From positions 57,392,501 to 57,456,500 of the forward strand of contig CM043702.1 in NCBI GenBank assembly GCA_023935145.1: 64,000 nt of DNA. The letters run 5' to 3'. The DNA comes from Bretschneidera sinensis (Eukaryota; Streptophyta; Magnoliopsida; Brassicales; Akaniaceae). Both the position numbers and the translations under genes were made by a program. Numbering within the stretch: the stretch's first letter is position 1; the number at the start of each line of letters is the position of its first letter. Positions 55,505 through 64,000 of the stretch are shown here, one piece after another. The notes beneath the pieces were generated by a model, which saw only the letters and a program-made list of their open reading frames with translations, did no database searches and was not told the DNA's origin.

Positions 55505-55970
55505 TGATGTGAGGTAATTTTCCTCACCCAATTAGACTATGACACATGGAATTTTGAGATAAGCCCACAAACCAAGAAACCCAACAAATATGCTTTTTAC
55601 ACATATCCAGGGGTATTAAAGACATTCCGACCAGTGAAAACCCTAATCCTGTTAGGACACTCTAGCTTATAGAAACCCTAGGCCAATCAGAACACTCCAA
55701 ACCTATGGGAACCCTAATTCTACTATGACACTCACCGTTAATCACATTCATAATCAGACTCTACCTTTAAACACTATATAAAAGGGGGCTCTCATTCTCA
55801 TAGGTACACACAATTTCATTCACAAATTCTTCAGCTCTCTTGCTCCCTACTTTTCTTTTGCCTTCAACTTGCTGACTTAGGCATCAAAGAGCCCCTGCGG
55901 AGGCACTCCTCCAACGAGTCCTTAGGTTTCCTTCTATCTTTGTGTGTGTAGGTACTATGCCACGTCCATT
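55505..55970 (+). repeat. Tat-2 5' LTR (right border tentative)
   Basis: Starts TGATGTGAGG. The TATA box TATATAAAAGG (55777-55787) is followed about 85 bp later by GACTTAGGCATCAAAGAG, the Tat R/U5 signature also seen in the Tat-1 LTR. The 3' partner is outside the window and no clean primer site is recognised, so the end near 55970 is a guess. Confidence 0.6.
55777..55787 (+). promoter_or_regulatory. TATA box of Tat-2 LTR
   Basis: TATATAAAAGG, followed by CTCTCATTCTCATAGG, a typical start-site context. Confidence 0.6.
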
Positions 55971-56186
55971 CGGTTGCCTACCATATTTTTGGTAACAACA
56001 GAGGCATTATCCCTTGGAATAGAAAAAATAACTCAACTGTCAAAGATATCACCCAAGAATGCTTCAAAAACTATCCTAACTACAACCACCACTACCACTG
56101 CTACAAATACTACCGCAATCGTAGCCTACACATTGGTTCTGAACTACCAGCCATCCATGAACCTGCTGTAATCAACCAAAACCCCA

Positions 56187-57510
56187 ATGAACCATCCGAT
56201 GAACAGTCACGACATGATCAGTAGTCCCAGTCAAACCACCCAGTTCACTAAGGCTAGGCCAACCCAGACAATTCATGGAGCTAACCTAGTTAGTGCCTAT
56301 CTTGACGGCCCGAATTGGGGGGCAAGCCCCTTTCTCTTAGCTTCAAGTATCATAACTAAGCACTCGGCTAATGAGGCACCACAATTTTGCTCACCATGCT
56401 CAAGCCTCAAATCATAAGTCCACTACAGGGTCTTCTCTTGCTAACCATAGACCAAAGTCTCGAGATTACTCTATTTCCAAAAATCACACCCATCCAGACA
56501 AGAAGCTGGAGGAGATGGATAAAAAGATAGGCGAGGCCTTCAAGTACTAAAACACCAATGTCCTAGATGAAATTAGATCCCAAGACCCTCTTTTCACCCA
56601 AGAGATCTTGGACACCCCACTCCCTCGACACTTCGGGATGCCTGTGACTAAGGCCTATGATGATACCAGTAACCCTATGGATCACCTCCAACTCTACAAG
56701 ACAATGATGCTCATGCACCGCAACCCAAATTCAGTCATGCGCTGGGCTTTCCTACTAACACTTGAAAAGGCTACCAGCACCTAGTACACCCACATAAAGC
56801 CCGAAAGCATCAACTCCTTCAAGGAACTTAGTTTCACCCTTTCTATTCAATTCCTCAATAGCAAAGGACCGAGGAAGAAATCTAAAAGTCTCTTCAATAT
56901 TATCCAGCGGAGGAAAGAGAAGCTTCACAAATATATTTCAAGCTTTAACACTATTACATAGGAAATCCCTGACCTCGACTCTAAGATCCAAACTGTTGCT
57001 TTCAATAATGGACTTAGGTCAGGAAGCTTCAATTCCAAGTTCACCTGGTGCCCAACCAAAGACATAAAGGAAATCCTCACTTGAGCCAAAGAATACATAC
57101 TCATGGAGGAAGATTGAGCGTTCCGAAGGGAACGAAAAGAAGTGAGAGAAAAAAGGAAGTGTGAATAGTCTGAGTCGAAGAACGAAACGAGGAAAAAGCC
57201 TAGCAAGGATGAAAATGAAAAAAAAAACATCTCGGATGTTTGACAACTGCACAACCCTCATAACCCATAGAGTCAACATCCTGATGAACATATGAGACTG
57301 AGATTTTGTTTGCTGGCCCTCAAAACCCATGAATATCAGTGATAGTCAAAATAGGTTCAGATGTTGCCGCTACCATAAAGACCACAGACACAAAACTAAG
57401 GAGTGCAAAGCCTTTAAGAACCAGATAGAGTCATTTATCCATCAAGGATATTTGAAGGAATACACCTGGGTTCCTACATTTCGAAGAGAAGAAAAGGAGT
57501 GACTAGGATA
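56187..57510 (+). pseudogene. Tat-2 gag
   Basis: The capsid domain is read in one frame from QEILDTPLPRHFGMPV (56610) through NPMDHLQLYKTMMLMH, VMRWAFLLTLEKA, INSFKELSFTLSIQF and LHKYISSFN to AFNNGLRSG. This is characteristic of Tat gag (Retrotrans_gag family). Stops occur near 56783 (Trp expected), 56960, 57083 and 57116. After a lysine- and glutamate-rich stretch comes the CCHC-like CRYHKDHRHKTKEC (57360-57402), where the zinc-knuckle spacing is kept. The part before 56500 is poorly conserved. Confidence 0.82.
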
Positions 57511-57639
57511 AAGCCCCTAACATATTTCTAGATGAAGCCCTAGGTGTAGCCTAAAGCAAGCCCCTAGGAGGATTCCTAGAAGAAGCTATAGGCACAACCC
57601 TTAGCGAGGTCCAAGGTGAAGTCCTAAGCAAAGTTTGAG

Positions 57640-58540
57640 AAGAAATGAAAAAGATAACAAGTGCCAAAAAGGTAACATGGGATATCAGACCACCATAACC
57701 AGCACCACCAAGACCATTTTCGGAGGCCCGGCAGTCGTCGTGCATTTATTGAAAGCAAAGAAGGCCTATGGCTGATCAGTCACCTCTGTCATTAGGTCCA
57801 ACAAGAAAGCACGAGCTAATAAAGAAATCTCCTTCACTGACAACAACCTGGTAAGGCTACAAACATCACATGATAAAGCCATGGTCGTCACCTTACTAAT
57901 CCAAAATTACAACGTGGAAAGGATCTTGGTCGATAATGGAAGTTTGACCCATATTTTATACTACAATGTTTTCCAAAAGATGAACCTTAACAATGATCAG
58001 CTCAAGCTAGTGGCATCTCCACTCCATGGATTTTCAAGAGAGCCAATACTCCTCGAATGTAACATAGTCCAACCCATTACCGTAGGCTCAGCTCCTAAAC
58101 ATACCACTATCATGACCATTTTCATGGTCGCCAACATCCATCTTCTTACAATGCTATCATCGGGAGACCGAGTCAAAAATCCAAAAATACTGATGTTTCC
58201 ACATACTATTTGAAGATTAAATTCCTTTCCAAGATTAAATGAGGAAGTTTGAAAAATCTAGATGACTTCTCGACCTTGCAACTCATAAAAAGGCATAAGA
58301 AAATTGAAGCTTTACCTCTTGAAATCAAAGATCTGAGAGATGAACTCAAAGCTCCAAGGGGCCAACCTATTGAGGGGTTGATCGCCGTCCCCCTAAATGA
58401 AGAAAAAGGTTACAAAACAATGTAGATTGGGTCCAATTTGCTTGAAGAAAACACAACTTCTCTAGTTTCTTTCCTCTAAGAAAACCAAAAAAATTTCACT
58501 TGGTCGGCTTCAGGCATAGCTGTGATTGATCCGCAGGTTA
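57640..58540 (+). pseudogene. Tat-2 protease and linker
   Basis: TKTIFGGPAVVVHLLKAKKA leads to the retropepsin core: VVTLLIQNYNVERILVDNGSL (active-site DNGS, the Tat variant of DSGS), HILYYNVFQKMNL and HGFSREP. A one-base shift near 58150 takes YNAIIGRPS to another frame, where a linker (LPLEIKDLRDEL, PIEGLIAVPLNEE) continues up to the Chromo-2 LTR. The protease active site itself is intact. Confidence 0.82.
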
Positions 58541-59830
58541 TGTAATACCCATATTCATAAAGAAAGGATAAAGAAATAATTTAATAATATGACATGGAAT
58601 TTTAAATAATATATATGCGAAAGATTTAATTTTTATAAAACAACTCTTAAAAAAAAATGGATGTGTGGTACTGTAAAGAAAATGAAAAAAATTACGTCCA
58701 GCAAAGAAAAATAAGAAGAAGAAGAAGAAAAAAAAAAGAAGTTTTCAAAAAAAAGGGGGGCGAGGATGCAACACCTGGAAGTCCAAGTGTTGCATGAGAC
58801 ACATGCAAATGGACACTAATTGTCCATTTAGAAACTTTGAGACACTGAGCACCGTTTTTATAAACGGTACGACAGTTGAAAAGTTATATAAATATTTTAT
58901 GGATTTGTTTTATTAGTTTTATCAAATCTAGATTGGTTTTCTTCTTTCTATAATTCAACCTACTCTATTTCACTAAACACTTGGGGACCAAAAGAAAGAT
59001 TGAAATAATAAAATTTTGAAGGGGTTTACGGGAGAATTTTATAGAGAGTCACGTGAAGCTCTAAGAAAAACATAAGGTAATAACGTAAGGCTTATTTTTG
59101 AAATTTAGCATACATGAAACTTCCCGGAATTTAATGTGGGAATTTTCAAAGGGTGTAAATTATAGAATAATTGAAGAATAAATTAGAATTCAATATGAAT
59201 ATTATGTCAGGTGTTGACGATCAGCAACTGAGAAAAATTACTAAGAGGAGTAGGAAAGGCAAGGAGGTGATCCACGGGTAGCTCTAAGTGCTACGTGGTG
59301 AGTTAGATTTACTTTAAGTAATAAAGATAAATATGAAATATATAGTGATAATATTTGAATAAATTATTAACCTATGATTTGATGCTAGATGAAAGTTGTT
59401 TGATGAGTATGATAGATATAATTGATATGTGGAAAGTTATTATATGAGAAGTAATATTATTGGAATAATGAGTCGATTTAATAATGAATGTGATAAATGA
59501 AATTCTTGACGAGTTATGGTTGATAGATTGATATGATATATGAGGAGAAGAATTTAGTGATATTGATCAAATAATAATTTGAGAAAAAGTAGGATAGCTA
59601 AATTGAATGTCTGAATACATGCTTGTTTTTGTATTATTGTTCATATGCATATTTTGTATCATTGTTCATATGCATATTTTGTATCATTGTTCATATGCAT
59701 ATGCATGAAATAAAAGAATCTTGAGGGGGCCGGTCTAAATGAAAAACCATGACTGTTGGTATATACTGAAAATAAAATAACCAGGAGAGGAGCTGGTCTA
59801 TGCATTGACCTAATATTATGCATAAGCCAC
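58541..59830 (+). repeat. Chromo-2 5' LTR, 3' end lost
   Basis: The first about 760 bp align with 63261-64000. TATATAAATA at 58885-58894 is a likely TATA box. 59300-59830 has no coding and contains a triple 25-bp repeat (59626-59700) and the GGGGGCCGGTCTAAATG / GGAGCTGGTCTATGCATTG region seen in long Tekay LTRs. The LTR end and primer site are not found. A deletion appears to join LTR sequence to the protease. Confidence 0.78.
59626..59700. repeat. Triple 25-bp tandem repeat in Chromo-2 LTR
   Basis: Three copies of TTTTGTATCATTGTTCATATGCAT-like units at 59626-59650, 59651-59675 and 59676-59700. The last two are identical. Each contains the palindrome CATATG/ATGCAT. Confidence 0.9.
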
Positions 59831-59843
59831 TCTTGATGTTGTT

Positions 59844-60545
59844 ATGGGTATGGTATCTATCCTTGATAGGCCTGCTAGATTATTGATTGATCTTGGTGCA
59901 ACCCATTCTTTCACGTCCAGTGTTTATATAAAATCCATTGATGCTAGTGCTAGTCCTTTGATGCATGCTATTGTTGTTAAAGTTCCTATTGGGGATAGGA
60001 TTATTATCGGGACAATTTATCTAAGTTGTGTTATATATATGGCTGATAGAGAAGTCGAAGTTGATTTATTGCCTTTAAATATGACAGATTTTGATTTAAT
60101 TCTGCTGATGAATTGGTTATCTGCATATCATACTTGGGTAGATTGTTTTAGGAAGAATATGGTGTTCAAGATACTTGGACAAGAAGAGTTTAATTTTCAG
60201 AGAGGACGTAAGATACTTGCTAACTGTCTTATTTCTGCCTTAACTACCAATAAATGGTTGAGGAAGGGTTATGAGGGGTATTTGGCATATGTGGTGGATT
60301 CTAGCAAGGAGAATAGGAAGTTAGAAGAAATCTTGGTAGTAAAAGATTTTTCTGATGTATTCCCTGAAGAGTTGTCTGGTTTGTCTCCTAATAGGGAGAT
60401 TGAGTTTTCTATTGAGGTGATTCCAAGATTAGCATCCATATCTATAGCACCTTATAGAATGGCACCAGCTGAATTGAGAGAGTTGAAAGTTCAACTTCAG
60501 GAGTTTCTAGATAAACAGTTTATTCGACTTAGTATGTCACCTTAG
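59844..60545 (+). pseudogene. Chromo-2 protease and RT entry
   Basis: Protease: LLIDLGATHSFTSS (Asp kept, the usual Ser reads Leu), then DREVEVDLLPLNMTDFDLIL and MNWLSAYHTWVDC, the typical chromovirus block. VVKDFSDVFPEELSGLSPNR and PYRMAPAELRELKVQLQEF lead into RT. TAG at 60543-60545 replaces the Trp of the PWGA motif; the frame continues unshifted. Confidence 0.88.
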
Positions 60546-61850
60546 GGAGCCTCTATATTGTTTGTCAAGAAGAAGGATGTGACAATAAGATTGTGTATGG
60601 ATTATAGACAGTTGAATAAGATTACCATCAAGAATATATATCCTTTGCCAAGGATAAATGATTTGTTCGAACAGTTACAGGGAGCTAGGGTGTTTTCTAA
60701 GATAGACCTGAGATCAGATTATCATCAATTGAGGATGAAGGAGGGGGACGTGCCTAAAACTGCTTTTAGGACACGTTATGACCATCATGAGTCTCTAGTC
60801 ATACCATTTTGGTTGACTAATGCTCTTGCAGCATTTATGGATCTAATGAATCGGGTGTTTAAACTATTCTTGGATAGATTTGTGATTGTGTTTATTGATG
60901 ATATTCTGGTATATTCCAAGAATAAAGATGAGCATATGTAGCATTTAGATATAGTATTGGAAATTCTGAGGAGAGAGAAATTATATGCAAAGTTCTCTAA
61001 ATGTGAGTTTTGGTTGAGTGAAATATTTTTCTTAGGGAATATTGTGTCGGGAGAGGGAATAGTAGTTGACCCACAGAAAGTAGAAGCAGTGTTGAATTGG
61101 GAAAGACCCACTAGTGTAACTGAAGTTAGAAGCTTTTTGGGGTTGGCTGGTTATTTTAGGAGATTCATCCAAAAATTTTCTATAATTATTGGACCATCGA
61201 CTAAATTGACCAGGAAGGACATGAAGTTTAGGTGGTCAAAGGAATGTAAGAGAAGTTTCCGACTGTTGAAAGAAAAATTGACTACTGCCCGGATATTAGT
61301 GCTTCCTTTTGATGATGAAGGATTTGTAGTATATAGTGACGCGTCGCATTAGAGGTTGAGAAGTGTGTTGATGCAACATGGGAAAGTTATAGCTTATGCA
61401 TCTAGGCAATTAAAGAACCATGAGAGAAATTAGCCGACTCATGATTTAGAATTGGCTACCATCATTTTTGCTTTGAAGATTTGAAGACATCATCTGTATG
61501 GAGCCAATTGTGAAATATTTTCTGATTATAAAAGTTTGACGCATTTACCTACCCAGAATGAATTGAGGTGGATGGAATTTATTAGTGATTATGACTGTAC
61601 AATTCATTATCATCTAGGAAAGGATAATGTAGTACCTGATTCATTAAGTAGAAAGGCTATAGGGAGATTAGCTACTATTGGGAGTCATAATACTAGCTTG
61701 ATGATAGAATTAAGAAGAATGAGGATGTAGTTGAGTATCAATGATAGAGGAGTATTGATGGCAAATATGATGGTACAATCTTCTATTATTGATCGTTTAT
61801 TACAGATGCAGGGTAGAGATGAGGAGATAGAGAAGATTAGACGGTAAGTG
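60546..61850 (+). pseudogene. Chromo-2 reverse transcriptase and RNase H
   Basis: [50 protein letters not shown], catalytic [10 protein letters not shown] (near 60892-60921) and FRRFIQKFS. RNase [19 protein letters not shown] and DYDCTIHYHLGKDNVVPDSLS. TAG at 60939, 61350, 61431 and 61728, TGA at 61482 and TAA at 61843 interrupt it, but no frameshift is seen. RT and RNase H catalytic residues remain visible. Confidence 0.9.
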
Positions 61851-62860
61851 TTGAGTGGGAAGTCGACTGAGTTTAGAATTAGGGGAGATGGTATGGTGGT
61901 ACTGGGGCATAGAATTTGTGTTCCCAATGAGGTGGAGATGAGAAAGGAAATACTAAGGGAGGCTCATGATTCTGTATATTCCATGCACCCAGATAATAAT
62001 AAGATGTATAGGGGATTAAGACAAAAATTTTGGTGGTCAAGGATGAAGAAGGATGTAGCGGAATATATTTCTAGATGTTTGACTTGTCAACAGATGAAAT
62101 CTGTGAATAGACATCCAACATGTTTATTACGACCTCTTTTAGTACCTAAGTGGCCATGGGAAAATGTGAGTATGGATTTTGTCTCTAGTTTTCCTCGTAC
62201 CCAGAAAGGACATGATGCTGTGTGGGTTATAGTGGATAGACTTTCTATGTCTTCACATTTCTGTCTTATTAAAACTACCTGGAGTCCTGAAAAGTTGGTT
62301 GAATTGTATATAACGGAGATTGTAAGATTACATGGAGTACCCTTGAGTATTGTATCAGATAGCGATGCTAGATTTACCTTTAGATTTTGGAGAGGTTTTC
62401 AAGAAGCCACGGGTATACAATTACAGTTTAGTACAACTTTTCATCCACAAATTGATGGGTAGACGGAGAGAATCATCAAAATACTAGAAGATATGCTGAG
62501 GGCAAGTGTATTGAGTTTCTCAATGAGCTGGGGTGCTTATTTGCCTTTGATCGAGTTTGCATATAATAATCAATATCAAACTAGTATTGGGATGGCACCA
62601 CTTGAAGCTTTATATTGTAGGAGGTGTAGAACTCCAGTATGCTGGGAAGAAGTTGGAGAGAGAAAGATATTTGGTCCAGAAATGATAGATCTGACTACTG
62701 AGAGGATCAAACTAGTTAGAGAGAACCTTAGAGTAGCACAGAACAGACATAAATGATATCTTGATAATAAAAGATGACCTCTCGAGTTTCAAGTTGGTGA
62801 TTGGGTATTTTCCAAGATATCTTCGTGGAAGGGCGTGTTAAGGTTTAAAAAGAAATGAAA
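61851..62860 (+). pseudogene. Chromo-2 integrase
   Basis: Zinc-binding part: HDSVYSMHPDNNKMYRGLR, WWSRMKKDVAEYISRCLTCQQ (HHCC). Core: MDFVSSFPRTQKGHDAVWVIVDRLS (first Asp), SDSDARFTFRFWRGF (second Asp), TFHPQIDG then TAG at 62460 (Gln expected) then TER (Glu). The C-terminal part has EFAYNNQYQTSIGMAPLEALYCRRCRTP in pieces and a GERKIFGPEMI region. Further stops near 62754, 62775 and 62856. Confidence 0.9.
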
Positions 62861-62861
62861 G

Positions 62862-63248
62862 TTGAGCCCGAGATTTGTGGGGTCATATGAGATGATTGAA
62901 AGAGTTGGACCAATAGCATATAGATTGGATTTTCCTCCAGAGTTAAAGCAATTACATAATGTGTTTCATGTGTCACTTTTGAGAAAGTACTTACACGATG
63001 AATCCCATAGTATCTCGAATCAGGCGAAAAAACTTCATGAAGATTTGACTTTTATGCAAGTACTGGTCATAATTCTAGATAGAAAGGAACAAGTCTTACA
63101 CAATAAAGTCATTCCATTGATTTAAGTATTATGGCAGAATAAAGATTTCGAAGAAATCACTTGGGAGCATGAAGCAAGAATGAGGAAAGAATACCCCCAA
63201 CTCTTTCATGAATTAGGTAAGGAAATTTCAGGGACAAACTTTTTGTAA
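62862..63248 (+). pseudogene. Chromo-2 integrase tail and chromodomain
   Basis: LSPRFVGSYEMIERVGPIAYRLDFP and HNVFHVSLLRKYL form the integrase GPF/Y-like module. The chromodomain follows (VLVIILDRKEQVLHNKVIPLI, TAA at 63123, VLWQNKDFEEITWEHE). It ends near 63248 just before the polypurine tract. The TAA sits inside the chromodomain. Confidence 0.87.
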
Positions 63249-63260
63249 GGTGGGTAAAAT
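63245..63260 (+). other. Chromo-2 polypurine tract
   Basis: GTAAGGTGGGTAAAAT, a mutated form of the Tekay AAGGGGGGTAGAAT tract, directly before TGTAATACC. Confidence 0.7.
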
Positions 63261-64000
63261 TGTAATACCTGTATTCATAAAGAAAGGGTAAAGAAGTACT
63301 TTAATAAATATGATATGGAATTTTAAATAATATATATGCGAAATATTTAATTTTTATAAAACAATTCTTTAAAAAAAATGGATGTGTGGTGCTGTAAAGA
63401 AAAAGAAGAAAAAAAAAGTTTTCAAAAAAATGGGGGATGCAACACCTGGAAGTCTAGGTATTGCATGAGACATATGTGAAATGGACACTAATTGTCCATT
63501 TAGAAACTTTGAGACACTGAGCACTGTTTTTATAAACGGTACAGTGGTTGAAAAGTTATATAAATATTTTATGGATTTGTTTTATCAGTTTTATCAAATC
63601 TTGATTGGTTTTCTTCATTCTATAATTCAAACTACTCTATTTCTCCAAACACTTGGAGACCGAAAGAAAGATTGAACGAGTAAAATTTTGAAGAGGTTTA
63701 TGGAAGAATGTTATAGAGAGTCACAGGAAGCTCTAAGAAAAACATAAAGTAATAACGTGAGGTTTATTTTTTAAATTTAGCATACATGAAATTTCTCGGA
63801 ATTCAATGTGGGAATTTTCAAAGGGTGTAAATTATGGAACAATTAAAGAATAAATTAGAATTTAATATGAATATTATGTCAGGTGTTGACGATCAGCAAC
63901 CGGGAGAAATTTCTGAGAGGAGCAAGAAAGGCAAGGAGGTGATCGACGGGTAGCTTTAAGTACTACGTGGTGAGTTAGATTTACTTTAAGTAATCAAGAT
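63261..64000 (+). repeat. Chromo-2 3' LTR (cut by window end)
   Basis: The first 740 bp of the 3' LTR, matching 58541-59320 with scattered substitutions and several small indels (for example a GAAGAAGAA tract present in the 5' copy near 58710). The ORF at 63481-63675 is not supported as a gene. Confidence 0.9.

Larger units (their letters stand above)
55505..58540 (+). mobile_element. Tat-2: 5' half of a Tat-lineage element
   Basis: The + strand element has 5' LTR, gag and protease in Tat style. It is interrupted in the protease-RT linker (GIAVIDPQV, the segment just before RT) by Chromo-2 at 58541. RT onward, the 3' region and the 3' LTR should lie past the window. It shares the LTR start TGATGTG and the GACTTAGGCATC motif with Tat-1. 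Confidence 0.82.
58541..64000 (+). mobile_element. Chromo-2: Tekay/Del-like chromovirus lacking gag
   Basis: LTRs start TGTAATACC at 58541 and 63261. The second runs past the window end. Between them lie protease, RT, RNase H, integrase and chromodomain in a single frame. There is no gag and no primer site: the 5' LTR runs directly into protease near 59830. Inserted in Tat-2; GGTTA (58536-58540) should be one target-duplication copy, and the other is outside the window. Confidence 0.9.

Overview
This window looks like gene-poor, AT-rich nuclear heterochromatin of a flowering plant, probably a dicot. No host protein-coding gene could be supported. Nearly every recognisable coding stretch belongs to an LTR retrotransposon (Ty1/copia, or the Athila, Tat and chromovirus branches of Ty3/gypsy). 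All copies are broken by stops, frameshifts, deletions or later insertions. Plant origin is supported by primer sites complementary to tRNA-Asp or tRNA-Met, the Athila env-like ORF, Tat and chromovirus polyproteins, and plant-style GT-AG introns.

Layout. 1-13545: a + strand copia element (Copia-1, 5' end outside the window), split by a complete 11.9 kb Athila element on the - strand (Athila-1, 479-12371) with a near-perfect 5-bp target duplication. 13546-14661: nothing recognised. 14662-35840: a - strand Tat-lineage element (Tat-1). Its 3' region (15015-19030) carries a 54-bp minisatellite and, on the opposite strand to pol, a gene with its own TATA box and at least two intron-like gaps. Tat-1 pol is interrupted between integrase (19032-20115) and reverse transcriptase (from 32383) by two copia elements, Copia-2 (-, 20116-25181) and Copia-3 (+, 25182-32382), fused at a deletion junction. 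Tat-1 protease and gag follow up to 35741. 35841-41069: a + strand chromovirus relic. 41070-42728: spacer with short repeats and a possible tRNA-derived SINE.

42729-54727: a second Athila element (Athila-2, +) that kept gag and protease but lost RT, RNase H, integrase and env. It is itself invaded by a smaller, internally deleted Athila-like element (Athila-2b, 48366-53265). 54728-55504: spacer. 55505-58540: 5' half of a + strand Tat element (Tat-2), interrupted by a Tekay/Del-like chromovirus (Chromo-2, 58541 to beyond the window end) that lacks gag and primer site.

How the parts relate. None of these elements can be autonomous. Insertion order can be read from the nesting: Copia-1 before Athila-1; Tat-1 before Copia-2 and Copia-3; Athila-2 before Athila-2b; Tat-2 before Chromo-2. 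The most unusual items are the spliced antisense gene inside Tat-1 with a minisatellite next to its promoter, and the GC-rich degenerate repeats placed upstream of the TATA box in the LTRs of three different families. Element names (Athila-1 and so on) are local labels. Lineage assignments come from remembered family motifs, not from a database search.
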